Source of the DNA: Planctomycetota bacterium
GTDB taxonomy: Bacteria; Planctomycetota; UBA8742; UBA2392
DNA length: 64,000 nucleotides
Reading direction: 5' to 3'
Assembly: GCA_019636195.1 (NCBI GenBank)
Contig: JAHBYA010000003.1
Coordinates: 248,001 to 312,000, forward strand
Below, in pieces: positions 43,983 to 53,779 of the stretch (its first letter is position 1; every line of letters begins with the position of its first letter). The notes beneath the pieces were generated by a model that had not been told where the DNA came from, searched no databases, and was given only the letters and a program-made list of their open reading frames with translations. The position numbers and the translations under genes are program-made.

Positions 43983-46772
43983 ATGCGAGGACTAAGCAGA
44001 ATTCTGGCCATAGCCGCCCTGTGCGCAACCGCGCCGCTGGCGGCCCAGATTACGCTGTCGCAATCAACGGACGGCGTGAACATTCAGCCAGCCAACACGC
44101 CGGCTTGCGGCAACAGCACGGGCACCACCGACAACAGCTACTGTCGCGCCTACAACATCGCAACGCCAATGACCGCCACAGCGGTACGCATCGGCGTCGA
44201 AAGCGATGGCGGCATCAACACCATGGAAATCAAGTTCTGGAACTACACGGGCATTGTGGGCCAAGCCAGCTTCGTCCTTGGAAGCCAGATCGGCAACACG
44301 ACCAGCTTCCTGACCAAGGGTGACGGAACGTGGGACGGCACGGTCCAGACCATTCTGCTGGATACTCCGGTCTCGTTGCCCGCCGGCAACGTACTAGTCG
44401 AAGCCAAGATCCTGAACAACCAGCTCACAGACGGACTGTTCTACTTCGGGTCAAATACCGGAGGCGAGACACCGACGAACTCAAGCTTCATCATTGCACC
44501 GGACTGCAACATTACCGTCCCAACCACAATGGCCACGGTTGGCTTTCCGACCTGCCACATCATCCTCGACATCGTCGGCTACACAGCCGCACCGCCGACG
44601 CCGGTGATCTCGGTCCGCTACCCCACGGGTACGGGCAAGCGCGTTCCGCCCACCAGCGGCAGCATCCACGCCGGTACCTACACGCCGGGCGCGGCTGGCA
44701 ACGTGGTGGTGCAGTTGCACAACCACGGGCCTACCGGCAGCATCACCGTCTCAAGTGTCAACATCGGCACCCAGACCAACTGCACCGTCGGCTCGATTAC
44801 GCTGCCGGGGGCAATCGCGGCTGGCACAAGCCAGAACTTGACCATCCCGGTCACGCCAAGCGCGGGCATCGGGACATTCTCGTTCAATGTCACGGTCAAC
44901 TCCAACGCGGCAAACCAGTCGGCATACGCGTTTACCGTAAACGGCGGGCGCGGCATGACGGGCACGTTTACCGTGATCCCGGCTGGCGGCGGCAATTACA
45001 CCGACATCGGCGCGGCGTTTGATGACCTGGAAGCATGTGGCATGGTTGGCCCGGTGATTATCGAAGTCGCAGACGGCACATACACGCCGACCATGTCCTA
45101 CGGCCTTGGCTCACAGGGCAGCCTTGCCAAGACGCCGATTTACGGCAACAGCTCGGTCAACACCATCACCATCCAGGCGGCGACGGGCGCGAACCCGATC
45201 ATCGACGGCGGTGGCTTTGGCCCGTTCATTGACGGTTTGGCCGGCAACGGCACCGGCTGCATGTCGTTCCACGGCTTGACCTCGATCACCGTGGAAGGCC
45301 TGACCTTCCGAAACGGTGCAGACTTCGGGCTGTTCGTGACCGGCAGCAAGGAAAACGGCAGCATCGCGCGCAACGCCACCATTCGGCGCTGCACCTTTCA
45401 TAACATCAGCAACGGGCCGGGACTGGCGATTGTGCACGACTACTACTCGTACAACAACGTGACCGTAGAAAACAACATGGTTTACAGCTGCGGCGCCGGC
45501 AACTCGGCATACTTGGGTGCGCTTCGCGGCGCTATTGCAGTCTGGCACCCCGGCACCAACGGCTTGTATCAGCACAACACGATCCTGCACAACGCGGCGC
45601 AGGGTACAGCTATCAGCGGCTGCCTTGGATTCACTGCGGGCAATGTGTTCCTGGCGATCAACCCGACGGTAAGCTTCAACGTGTTCTCGGTCACCAGCAA
45701 CGGCATGGCCTGCTACGTCTTCCGGCAGGCTGCCAGCGGCACACCGACCACCATGCCTTCGGTTGCTGACCGCAATGTCGTGCACTACGGCCCCGGCTGC
45801 AACGCGGCCCACGGCTACGGCACAGGTGGCACGGCGCCGATTGCTGCCGTGACGTACGCGACGTTGGCGAACTGGCGGGCTGCTTACGCCAGCCTGAACG
45901 TCAACAGCATCGACAGTGACCCCAACCTGGTCAGCAGCACCGACGTGCATTTGCAGACGACGTCGCCTGCCATTGACCTTGCCGTTGGCAGCACAGTCAC
46001 GATCGACCGCGACGGCGACACTCGCCCGATCGGTACCGCACCTGACGCCGGCGCTGACGAGCGCGCGGGCGGCGGCGCGGGCGGCAGCTTGAACATCACC
46101 ACCACCACGCTGCCCGACGCGGTTGAGCTGGTGGCGTACAGCACCCCGGTCACTGCGACCGCATCCGGCTTGGCACAGCCCTTCACGTGGTCGCTGGTCG
46201 GCGCCCCGGGCTGGCTGGGTATCACCGGCACCACACTGACGGCCACGCTCAGCGGTACGCCGCCTGCCGCAAGCGCGAACACTTACAACTTCGACCTGGT
46301 GATCACCAAGGGCACCGTCAGTGACACGCAGGCCGTTTCGCTTACGGTGCTGCCGTCCGGCACTTTGATCATCACAACGACAAGCCTGCCCAGCGGCACT
46401 GTTGGCGTCGGCTACAACCAGACGATCCAGGCCAGCGGCGGCACCGGCGGCTATGTGTGGACGCTGGACGTTGGGCCCCTGCCTGCGGGCCTCAACCTTG
46501 ACATGGCTGCAACGGGCCTGAGCACAACGCTTACGGGCACGCCGACGACGGCTGGCACGTATCCGTTTACGGTTCGCATCACCGACAGCCTGGCCGCGAC
46601 CGACCCGCAGGCTTACACGCTTGTCATCAACAACCCGCCGGGCCCAATCGGCAAGAAGAAGGGCGGCAGCGGCGGCGGCGGTTGCAGCAGCGGTGGGGGA
46701 ACTGCTCCATGGATGCTGCTTGGTTTGATCCCGCTGGCATTGCTGGCTGTTTACAGGCGGCGCTCGGCGTAG
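43983..46772 (+). CDS. Secreted beta-helix and Ig-like repeat protein with C-terminal sorting tail (929 aa)
   Basis: Signal peptide residues 1-22. A beta-rich N-terminal domain (about 25-200) and a spindle/DUF1573-like Ig unit (about 215-310) come first. A right-handed parallel beta-helix follows at about 320-650 (strings such as ITVEGLTFRNG, ATIRRCTFHNIS and NVTVENNMVYSCG). Then come two putative-Ig units with LPSGTVGVGYNQTIQASGGTGGY. The tail has GGGGCSSGGG, a hydrophobic helix and YRRRSA. It shares its last 150 residues in style with the previous gene. It may bind or cleave polysaccharide at the surface, but no catalytic residues are identifiable. Confidence 0.8.
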   Translation: MRGLSRILAIAALCATAPLAAQITLSQSTDGVNIQPANTPACGNSTGTTDNSYCRAYNIATPMTATAVRIGVESDGGINTMEIKFWNYTGIVGQASFVLGSQIGNTTSFLTKGDGTWDGTVQTILLDTPVSLPAGNVLVEAKILNNQLTDGLFYFGSNTGGETPTNSSFIIAPDCNITVPTTMATVGFPTCHIILDIVGYTAAPPTPVISVRYPTGTGKRVPPTSGSIHAGTYTPGAAGNVVVQLHNHGPTGSITVSSVNIGTQTNCTVGSITLPGAIAAGTSQNLTIPVTPSAGIGTFSFNVTVNSNAANQSAYAFTVNGGRGMTGTFTVIPAGGGNYTDIGAAFDDLEACGMVGPVIIEVADGTYTPTMSYGLGSQGSLAKTPIYGNSSVNTITIQAATGANPIIDGGGFGPFIDGLAGNGTGCMSFHGLTSITVEGLTFRNGADFGLFVTGSKENGSIARNATIRRCTFHNISNGPGLAIVHDYYSYNNVTVENNMVYSCGAGNSAYLGALRGAIAVWHPGTNGLYQHNTILHNAAQGTAISGCLGFTAGNVFLAINPTVSFNVFSVTSNGMACYVFRQAASGTPTTMPSVADRNVVHYGPGCNAAHGYGTGGTAPIAAVTYATLANWRAAYASLNVNSIDSDPNLVSSTDVHLQTTSPAIDLAVGSTVTIDRDGDTRPIGTAPDAGADERAGGGAGGSLNITTTTLPDAVELVAYSTPVTATASGLAQPFTWSLVGAPGWLGITGTTLTATLSGTPPAASANTYNFDLVITKGTVSDTQAVSLTVLPSGTLIITTTSLPSGTVGVGYNQTIQASGGTGGYVWTLDVGPLPAGLNLDMAATGLSTTLTGTPTTAGTYPFTVRITDSLAATDPQAYTLVINNPPGPIGKKKGGSGGGGCSSGGGTAPWMLLGLIPLALLAVYRRRSA

Positions 46773-46788
46773 AGCGAGGCATCACCAA

Positions 46789-46818
46789 AAGGACAGGCGC
46801 CTTGGCGCCTGTCCTTTG
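46789..46818. terminator. Bidirectional intrinsic terminator
   Basis: AAAGGACAGGCGCC (46789-46802) pairs perfectly with GGCGCCTGTCCTTT (46805-46818) across a 2-base loop. A- and T-tracts at both ends let it serve the convergent genes on either side. Confidence 0.88.
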
Positions 46819-46825
46819 CATTTGA

Positions 46826-47413
46826 CTACTGCCACGCCTCCTCAAACAGTTGCAGCAGCTCGATCGGCGACGGCACGTGCAGGTCAGCCTCGTAGCGCGG
46901 CGGCCCGGCGTTGTTCATGATCAGGCAGGTTGCCGTGCCTGCCTGCCGGCCCGCGGTCATGTCGTCCTTGAAATCGCCGACCATCAGCGCGCTCGCCGCC
47001 AATGCTCCCAGCCGCTCAAGCGCATGCAGCACGGGCTCCGGCGAGGGCTTGATCGGCCCGAACTCGCGCGTGACAAGCACGTCCACCTCTATCCCGATGG
47101 CGCGCAGGGTGGCGGCTGCGGCTTCGTGCATGTTGCGGGTGATGATCGCCATGCCGATGCCGCGGTCGCGCAGCGCAGCCACCAGCTCAAGGGCGCCGGG
47201 GTTGGGTGCGGCGCGCGCGGCGGCTTCGCGTTCTGCTTCCTCGACGACCTGCATGGCGCGAGCGCGGGCTGGTGCATCAAGCTGCTCAAGGGCGTGCATG
47301 ATCGACATTCCGCGCGGCAGTCCGAGTTTCTGGCGCAGCGCGTCAAAGTCGATGGTCGGGGCGGCCAGCGTGCCGTCCAGGTCAAACAGCACGGTGCGAA
47401 TGCGCGCCAGCAC
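46826..47413 (-). CDS. HAD-superfamily phosphatase (phosphoglycolate-phosphatase-like, 195 aa)
   Basis: The motif I aspartates are in FDLDGTL. Motif II is the Thr in AIITRNM, motif III the Lys in GPIKPSPEP, and motif IV MVGDFKDDMTAGRQAG. This is a typical soluble HAD subfamily I phosphatase; the substrate is unknown. GTG start at 47413, overlapping the stop of the upstream zinc-ribbon gene. Confidence 0.87.
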   Translation of the reverse strand: MLARIRTVLFDLDGTLAAPTIDFDALRQKLGLPRGMSIMHALEQLDAPARARAMQVVEEAEREAAARAAPNPGALELVAALRDRGIGMAIITRNMHEAAAATLRAIGIEVDVLVTREFGPIKPSPEPVLHALERLGALAASALMVGDFKDDMTAGRQAGTATCLIMNNAGPPRYEADLHVPSPIELLQLFEEAWQ

Positions 47414-47889
47414 TAGCGTGCGGTCCTGGTAATCGCGGGCCGGTCAGCGTCCGCGGTATGAAACAGGTACAGCGCCACACCGGCGGCGATGGCTGTGCCG
47501 GCGGCAATCGCGCCGATCAGCAAGCGGCTTCGTGCGCCGCGCCTCTGCTTGAGTTGTTGCCACTCAAGGTACTCGGTATCGGTGCGCACGCCGCGCACGC
47601 GGCGCAGCACTTCGCGTGCGATCGGGTGTTCGTCGGCGGCGACCTGCACCACGCCGCCGTGGCGCATCAGCAGGTTGCCGGTTTCGACGCGCACGGTCAC
47701 GCCGTTGGCCCGCAGCGCGGCGCTGGCCAGCATCGCGTCGGCATAACTGTAGGGGTGGTACACAGTGCGCCATTGTTCAATGCCGCCCGAAAGCAGCGAA
47801 TGGCCGCAGAAAATGCAGCGTTCCCACTCGCCCGCAGATGGCTTGGCGCAGGCGGGACAGTGTTCAAGACGTGTCAGGCGCGGCTGCAT
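47413..47889 (-). CDS. Zinc-ribbon / DUF2007-type protein with C-terminal membrane helix (158 aa)
   Basis: An N-terminal zinc ribbon has CPAC and CIFC pairs. A DUF2007 (putative prokaryotic signal-transducing) domain covers about residues 45-95 (ADAMLASAALRANGVTVRV, then VQVAADEHPIAREVL). A single membrane helix (about 127-147) sits near the C-terminus. The start at 47889 (MQPRLTRLEHCPAC) fits the ribbon; longer frames add unlikely sequence. It is co-transcribed with the HAD gene, and the link between the two is unknown. Confidence 0.72.
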   Translation of the reverse strand: MQPRLTRLEHCPACAKPSAGEWERCIFCGHSLLSGGIEQWRTVYHPYSYADAMLASAALRANGVTVRVETGNLLMRHGGVVQVAADEHPIAREVLRRVRGVRTDTEYLEWQQLKQRRGARSRLLIGAIAAGTAIAAGVALYLFHTADADRPAITRTAR

Positions 47890-47972
47890 GGGCAACAATC
47901 TAGTCGCGACGGTGCGCATTGAAAGGGGCGGCCGCACCTGTGCCACAGTGCCGGATGCCGTACAATGCACCC

Positions 47973-48821
47973 ATGGAGCGCACCGCACTTACAGACTCCA
48001 ACCTCGCCGGCCTGCTGCGGCTGCTCGAAGACGCCGACCCGGGGCTGACGCGCACGCTGGTTGACCGCATGGCTGGTTTTGATCCCGCCGAGCGCGACCG
48101 CATTGAAGAACAGGCCCGGAACGCGCCCACTGCTGTACGCATTGCCGTGCGCCGCGCGCGCATTCGCGCGGGCTATAACGCCGAGTTGCCGCACTGGCAA
48201 GCCGCACTGATGCGCCGCAGCCTCGACCTTGAAGGCGCGATTGTGGCGCTGGGCCGTGCAGCCGGCGCCGGCGGCATCAGCGAAGTGAGTACCCGGCTTG
48301 ACGCGCTGGCTGAGCAGGTGGGGCGGCTATTGAGCGGCGACCGCGCCTATGACACCGGCCTGTCGGCGATTGCCGAGGTGCTGCACAAACGCCATCGGCT
48401 GCGCGGCAACGAGGCAAACTATCATCACCCCGGCAACAGCTATCTGCAAACGGTGCTGGAGACAGGGCTTGGCATGCCGATCAGCCTGTGCGTGATCGCG
48501 ATGCTGGTGGGGCGGCGGCTTGAGCTGCCGGTCAACGGCGTTTCTACGCCCGGGCACTTTCTGGGCTATTATGGCGACGCGGACCTCGGCATCGGCGCGT
48601 GGTTTGACCCATTTGCCGGATTTGCGCGAATCTCGGAAGCGCAGGCCAAAGCGATAGTCGCCCGCTACAGCGACGACTTTGAATTCATCGGCCCCCGGGC
48701 GGCGCGCGACTCTGAAGTGCTGATGCGCTGGGTGAGCAACCTGGTCAACGCCTGGACTCAACTGGGCGACTTCGAGCATGCCCGGAACTTGGGCGAGTGG
48801 GCGGGGTCTATTGCGCTATAG
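47973..48821 (+). CDS. SirB1-like transglutaminase-family protein (282 aa)
   Basis: The family core is visible: GNEANYHHPGNSYLQTVLETGLGMPISLCVIAMLVGRRLELPVNGVSTPGHFL (read in parts), matching SirB1/YchA N-terminal transglutaminase-like proteins. Cys is present in SLCV and His in PGHF. N-terminal helices (about 1-100) precede it. No TPR tail longer than about 30 residues remains, so it is shorter than some homologues. Function is unknown. Confidence 0.82.
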   Translation: MERTALTDSNLAGLLRLLEDADPGLTRTLVDRMAGFDPAERDRIEEQARNAPTAVRIAVRRARIRAGYNAELPHWQAALMRRSLDLEGAIVALGRAAGAGGISEVSTRLDALAEQVGRLLSGDRAYDTGLSAIAEVLHKRHRLRGNEANYHHPGNSYLQTVLETGLGMPISLCVIAMLVGRRLELPVNGVSTPGHFLGYYGDADLGIGAWFDPFAGFARISEAQAKAIVARYSDDFEFIGPRAARDSEVLMRWVSNLVNAWTQLGDFEHARNLGEWAGSIAL

Positions 48822-48835
48822 GGCCGGTTGACTTT

Positions 48836-48857
48836 GCGCGAACCCCTGGGTTCGCGC
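48836..48857 (+). terminator. Terminator-like hairpin
   Basis: GCGCGAACCC (48836-48845) pairs perfectly with GGGTTCGCGC (48848-48857) over a two-base loop, 15 bp after the SirB1-like stop. No T-run follows, so termination is uncertain. Confidence 0.5.
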
Positions 48858-48974
48858 CATGGCAAATTCGCAGCAAAGAACGCAACCCGTGGCGGCATTT
48901 CGGGTTAACTGTAAGGCCCCAAAACCCTAGACTACTCAAGAGTGAAGGCCCGCGTGTCAAAACAGGAGGTGCGC

Positions 48975-51248
48975 ATGTCCCGGACCCGATGGGCGCTGTT
49001 TGCGCTTGTGGCCGTATTGTCGATTGTTGCCGCCGGCAGCCAGAGCCTTGCCCAGCGCGGCAAAGACAAAGGCAAGGGCGGCGGGCCGCCGGGCCCCGCA
49101 CCATGGAAAAAGGGCGGCAAGGGCGACGCCAACCGGCCCCAGCTCAAGATTGAAGACATCAAAGCCGACGGCGTTTACGAGGTGTTCAACCTGCTTCCGG
49201 CCAAGAATGACCAGCCGCGCATTGGCGTTACGGACAAAATTGCCTATCGACTGGCTTCTTACGACCCGCCATCGCACACGCTGAAATTTGTCGTGCTGGA
49301 CATCGCCAAGGGCGGGCTGTCAACCAAGTCGATCAAGCTGCCCAGCGAGTGCCCGGCGTTCAACGGCATCCCGCGCATGGCCTATGACAGCGGAGACGTT
49401 TGCATGATTTCGCAGCAGGCGGCCACGGTGTTTGTGGACGTAGTCAGCGGCAAAGTGAAGTTTGCTGCCGGCTTTGACGCTGCGGTGCCGCAAGAGGCCC
49501 CAAGGCCCAAAGGTGGCGATCGCGGCTGGCCCAAGGGCGGCGAAACGTCCATGCCAGCCAGCAGCTATCGCGTGCACGGCAGCGCAGGCGGGCGTTTTGC
49601 GCTTTCGGTGCGCGTTGACTACGATAGTAAGGCCAAGACCTACGGCAGCAACGGCGCCACCCTGCACGGCATGGACATCAAGAGCCAGCCGCTGGCGTGG
49701 GACCACAACCGATATGGTGTGCCGCCGCCGAAGCGTGACGGCGTGTTCGCGGTGACAGACAGCGAGATCGTGGTGCTGGTGACGAGGCCCAAGACGGCGG
49801 GCTCGTTCGGCAACGCGCATGAGCTGAGCTGCCTTGTGTTCGACCGCAAAGGTGCACTGAAGGAAGTGCAAACCAACACTGAAAACTGGCACGGCCGCAA
49901 CGCCGAGCGCGCGACCATAAGCCCTTGCGGGCAGTACATTGTGGCGCACCCGGAAGACGGCCTGCATCGTTTTGTGGTCAAGCGCGGCACATGGGAGCGC
50001 GGCTACAAGACCGACTACAACGACGCCTGCGTGGGCTTTGCCCCCAGCGGCGGGATAGGCGTGTTTATTGAGAACAAGACGCCTCAGCGCGCAACACTGA
50101 AGGCGATCAAGCTCGAGAACGCCGAAGTGCTGTGGGAGACCAGCGTGCTGCACGACGAGGTGCAGGGTGAGGGCGACGATGAGCCGTTCACCAGTGTTGG
50201 CCCGGGCGCGATCGTGGTCGCGGCCAAGTGGGGTATCTGCTCGGGGACGACGTCAGACACGCCAACTATGCTGTACGCGGCGCAGGCGATCGACTTTGTG
50301 CCGCTTGCCATGAGCTACGATGAAGCGGGCAAGCTGGTGGCGGTACTGGCGACCGACCGCATCTTTGTGCTCGATGCGAAGACGCGCAATGAAGTGATGA
50401 GCGTTCAGTTGCCCAAGGCGCTGCCTGCCAACGCGCTGGGCGAGTTCATCACCTTTGACACCAAGGCCCGCAAGCTTATGGCGTGCGCGCGCAACCAGGG
50501 CGCGTGGGTCGTTGATGTGGCCACCTCGACCCTTGAGGCGACCCTGCCTGCGATCCCCGGCACATTCGCCCGGGCGCTGCCCGACCTTTCCGGCATCATC
50601 TACTCACAGCCCAAGGACCAGGGCGGCAACGTCATGATCCAGAAGGCTGACGGCAGCGAAGCGCAGCGCCTGTATCGCTGTGAGTACAAGGACACGCTGG
50701 CTGTGTGCCTGTGGGTGGACGAAAAGGGCAAAGAGTTCCTGATCACCGAGCGCGAAGTCGGCGAGGGCAAGCTGTTCCTGGTGAACGAAAAGGGCGAAAA
50801 GACCGTCAAGTACAACGTGGCGGACGCCGACACCAACTACACCGGCGACACGGCGGTGGCGGGCTTTGTGACCAAGAAGAAAGAAGTTGTGCTGATCAAC
50901 GAGACCAGCCGTTGGGGCTACACCGGCATCAATTGCTCGGTGATTTTCCCCGGTGAGTCCGGCATTGACACGATCTTCACCGCGATCTTCAAGTCGGAAG
51001 ACCTGCCGGGCCGCAGCACATACGGCATGACCGCGGCCTCACCCTTCTTCGGGCAGTTGCACTGGGGCGACATCAACGTGGCGCGCTTTGCCTGCCCAGC
51101 CGGCGTGCTGGAAGCCGACATCGCCAAAGGCGCGTTCACGCTGTATGCCTGGAGTCGCGCACCGCAGGGGCTGACGACGATCAACCCCAAGGGGCGCGAG
51201 TTCTTCGTCGCGGGCACCGGGGGACTGACCACTTACAAACTGAAGTAG
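48975..51248 (+). CDS. Large secreted beta-propeller-like protein (757 aa)
   Basis: Signal peptide residues 1-26, then a Gly/Lys/Pro-rich linker (about 27-55). The rest is repeated four-stranded beta blades of WD40/PQQ-like pattern, for example ERATISPCGQYIVAHPEDG, PLAMSYDEAGKLVAVLATDRI and LACARNQGAWVVDV. No catalytic or metal motif is recognisable. The ATG at 48975 has AGGAGGT upstream. It is probably an extracytoplasmic binding protein; it stands alone between two hairpins. Confidence 0.7.
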   Translation: MSRTRWALFALVAVLSIVAAGSQSLAQRGKDKGKGGGPPGPAPWKKGGKGDANRPQLKIEDIKADGVYEVFNLLPAKNDQPRIGVTDKIAYRLASYDPPSHTLKFVVLDIAKGGLSTKSIKLPSECPAFNGIPRMAYDSGDVCMISQQAATVFVDVVSGKVKFAAGFDAAVPQEAPRPKGGDRGWPKGGETSMPASSYRVHGSAGGRFALSVRVDYDSKAKTYGSNGATLHGMDIKSQPLAWDHNRYGVPPPKRDGVFAVTDSEIVVLVTRPKTAGSFGNAHELSCLVFDRKGALKEVQTNTENWHGRNAERATISPCGQYIVAHPEDGLHRFVVKRGTWERGYKTDYNDACVGFAPSGGIGVFIENKTPQRATLKAIKLENAEVLWETSVLHDEVQGEGDDEPFTSVGPGAIVVAAKWGICSGTTSDTPTMLYAAQAIDFVPLAMSYDEAGKLVAVLATDRIFVLDAKTRNEVMSVQLPKALPANALGEFITFDTKARKLMACARNQGAWVVDVATSTLEATLPAIPGTFARALPDLSGIIYSQPKDQGGNVMIQKADGSEAQRLYRCEYKDTLAVCLWVDEKGKEFLITEREVGEGKLFLVNEKGEKTVKYNVADADTNYTGDTAVAGFVTKKKEVVLINETSRWGYTGINCSVIFPGESGIDTIFTAIFKSEDLPGRSTYGMTAASPFFGQLHWGDINVARFACPAGVLEADIAKGAFTLYAWSRAPQGLTTINPKGREFFVAGTGGLTTYKLK

Positions 51249-51267
51249 AAGCTATTGCCTGCCTGTG

Positions 51268-51293
51268 AGCCCGGCCCCGCAGGGGGCCGGGCT
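51268..51293 (+). terminator. Intrinsic terminator
   Basis: AGCCCGGCCCC (51268-51278) pairs with GGGGCCGGGCT (51283-51293), followed by TGCTT. It lies 19 bp after the propeller protein stop. Confidence 0.75.
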
Positions 51294-51412
51294 TGCTTAC
51301 GGCACGAGTGCGGCGGCCGGAACCTCTGCAATCCTGCCCGAGATTCACTATGGTGTTAGCGGCTTCATTCTGCCTGTATGTGTCCGTTTGACTGGCAAGG
51401 GTTCATGCCGAC

Positions 51413-52336
51413 ATGCGTGTAGTCTTTCTTGGCACACCCGAAATCGCCGTGCCGTCCCTGCGCGCCATTGCTGCCGCGCATGAGCTTGTCGCTGTTTTCA
51501 CGCAGCCCCCGGCGCGGCGTTCACGGCGCGGCAAACCTGAGCCGAGCCCGGTCGGGGCGGCTGCGCAGGCGCTGGGACTTGAGTGCCACGAGGTCGAGAG
51601 CGTGAACAGCGGCGAGGCGTTGGCACGAATGCAGGCGCTTGCGCCGGACGTGATCGTGGTTGTGGCATTCGGCCAACTGCTGAAAAAGGCCGTGCTCAAC
51701 CTGCCGCGATTCGGCTGCATCAACTTTCACCCCAGCCTGCTGCCGCGTTACCGGGGCGCGGCGCCCGTGCAGCGCGCGGTGCTGGACGGCGTGACAGATT
51801 CAGGCCTGACCGTGATGCGGCTGGTGCGCAAGATGGACGCTGGGCCGATCCTGTTGCAGCGACCGTGGCGCATGGACCCTGCGTTGGATGCAGCCGAGCT
51901 GCTTGAACAGGCCGGTGAGCTGGGCGCGCCGATGCTGCTTGACGTGCTGGCGCGCTTGCCCGGGATTGTGCCGCGTGAACAGGATGAATTGCAGGTGTGT
52001 TATGCGCCGCCGTTGACACGTCAAGACGGCATGCTCAGGTGTTCCGAGGCGGCGTTGGCGTTGCACAACCGGGTGCGGGCCGTGCAGCCCTGGCCCCGGG
52101 CAGAGGCGCAACTGCTGCGCACGCCCGAAGTACGACTGATCGTGCACCGCACGCGCGCCGAGGCCGGCAGCGGCCAGCCCGGCGAGATTGTCGGAATCAA
52201 CGGGGACGGCATAGCCGTTGCATGTGCAGTGGGCGTTTTGCGAATCACACAGGCACAGCTTGAGGGCAAGCCCGCACGGCCCGGGCGCGACATCGCGAAC
52301 GGGCTGAGGCTTAAGGTCGGCGAGAGGTTCCGGTAA
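51413..52336 (+). CDS. fmt: Methionyl-tRNA formyltransferase
   Basis: It formylates the initiator Met-tRNA. MRVVFLGTPEIAVPSL opens the formyl-transferase domain. The loop NFHPSLLPRYRGAAPVQRAV carries the Asn-His-Pro catalytic block, and D in VTDSGLTVM-RKMDAGPIL follows. A C-terminal OB-like domain covers about 205-305. It ends directly before the next start codon, with no spacer. Confidence 0.95.
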   Translation: MRVVFLGTPEIAVPSLRAIAAAHELVAVFTQPPARRSRRGKPEPSPVGAAAQALGLECHEVESVNSGEALARMQALAPDVIVVVAFGQLLKKAVLNLPRFGCINFHPSLLPRYRGAAPVQRAVLDGVTDSGLTVMRLVRKMDAGPILLQRPWRMDPALDAAELLEQAGELGAPMLLDVLARLPGIVPREQDELQVCYAPPLTRQDGMLRCSEAALALHNRVRAVQPWPRAEAQLLRTPEVRLIVHRTRAEAGSGQPGEIVGINGDGIAVACAVGVLRITQAQLEGKPARPGRDIANGLRLKVGERFR

Positions 52337-53779
52337 ATGGCGCGCAAGCCTGACAACGTTGAAGACACCGCGGCTCCGGCTGCCGCCGAAGCCGAGGCGC
52401 CGACGCTGGGCAGCCTGGTGCGGGCGAACCGCATGATCAACCTCAGGGGTAGCGACAAGTCGCTGGCGCTTGAGCAGTTGGTGTCAACGGCGGCGCGTGC
52501 GCTCAGCCTGAATGCCGGCGAGCAGCTTGACCTTTCCGCGGCGGTGCATGCACGCGAGGCGGCATTGAACACGCAGCTCGGGCCCGGATGGGCCGCGCCG
52601 CACGCCATGCTCGATTTCGCCGACGAGTTGACGCTTGTGATCGGGCGCAGCAAGGCGGGGATTGATTTCGGCCGCGCCGAGATGGGCCGCGTGCACCTGG
52701 TGTTTCTGCTGATCATGTCGCCGCGGCTTCATGACCACTACCTGAAAGTGCTGTCGCAGATCGCCAACGCCTTCAAGGGTGATGACCGCGCCGAGCGTAT
52801 TGAGCGCGCCCTGCGCGCCGACACGCCGCAGAAGTTGCGCTCAGCGCTAGGTGAAGCGGCACGCAAACGGGTGGTGGTCTCGCGGCGTTTGCCGCCTGTG
52901 ACGCGGGCGCTGATCCGCAACCTGTTGCGGTTTGCCGACGAGATTGACGCCGAGGCCATCCTGCTGTTCAGCGACGTATTCCGGAACCAGTCGCTGCTCA
53001 GCGGGTTCATCAGTCGCCACATGGTGCTGGCCACGCGCGGCGTGGACGTGCCGGACGCGCTGGCTGAGCGCGCGCGCGGGGTGATACGCCTTGCGCGCGG
53101 CGACTTCAGCCCTGAAAGCGCGGTGCAGCTTGCGATGCTCGCCGCCGGCGCCCGTGATCTGCTGGGCAACGGATCGCGCGTCGTCGCGGTGTGCGGTGAA
53201 AAGGGCAGCGACGTGTTTGACGCGGTGCGCATTGAGACTCCCCGCGACGTGGTTTCACGCATCTACAGCAAGGGCGGCCGCGACGGCGTGCTGCCTGAAG
53301 TGTTCGAGCGCGCCGTGCAGTTGCTGGTGGAACTGGCTGAGGAAGGCCGCGAGGGCAAGCGCATCGGCACCAGCTTCATCCTGGGCGACGAGGAGGCGGT
53401 CAAGCCCTTGACGCAACAGCTCACGATCAACCCGTTCAAGGGATACAGCGACAACGAACGCAACCTGATGGACCCGGCACTGGAAGAGACCGTCAAGGAG
53501 TTTTCCTGCCTGGACGGCGCCTTCATCATTGGCCGGACCGGCGTGATCCAGAGCGCCGGCAGCTACCTGAACCCGCCGGCGGAAGTCCGTGTTGAGCTTG
53601 TGTCCGGCCTTGGCACCCGCCACCGCGTGGCCGCAGCCATGACCAAGGCCACCAAGGCGATTGCGCTCGTGCTTTCGCAAAGCACAGGTCGTGTCACGGT
53701 TTACAAGAACGGCCGCGAAGTTCTGACAGTCGCGGCATCACGCCGGGGCATCGTCGCCAGCAGCGAAGGCGAAGCATGA
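52337..53779 (+). CDS. PTS-EIIA / diadenylate cyclase (DAC) fusion protein (480 aa)
   Basis: Residues 40-180 form a PTS-EIIA type 2 domain (REAALNTQLGPGWAAPHA with phospho-acceptor-type His89, then GIDFG and VHLVFLLIMS). A middle part (about 190-330) resembles an alpha/beta module seen in such fusions. The C-terminal DAC domain has the catalytic motifs D393-G-A395 (LDGAFIIGRTG) and G426-T-R-H-R430. It should make c-di-AMP from two ATP. The fusion suggests control by a phosphorelay or by sugar state. It overlaps the small membrane protein gene by 4 bp. Confidence 0.87.
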   Translation: MARKPDNVEDTAAPAAAEAEAPTLGSLVRANRMINLRGSDKSLALEQLVSTAARALSLNAGEQLDLSAAVHAREAALNTQLGPGWAAPHAMLDFADELTLVIGRSKAGIDFGRAEMGRVHLVFLLIMSPRLHDHYLKVLSQIANAFKGDDRAERIERALRADTPQKLRSALGEAARKRVVVSRRLPPVTRALIRNLLRFADEIDAEAILLFSDVFRNQSLLSGFISRHMVLATRGVDVPDALAERARGVIRLARGDFSPESAVQLAMLAAGARDLLGNGSRVVAVCGEKGSDVFDAVRIETPRDVVSRIYSKGGRDGVLPEVFERAVQLLVELAEEGREGKRIGTSFILGDEEAVKPLTQQLTINPFKGYSDNERNLMDPALEETVKEFSCLDGAFIIGRTGVIQSAGSYLNPPAEVRVELVSGLGTRHRVAAAMTKATKAIALVLSQSTGRVTVYKNGREVLTVAASRRGIVASSEGEA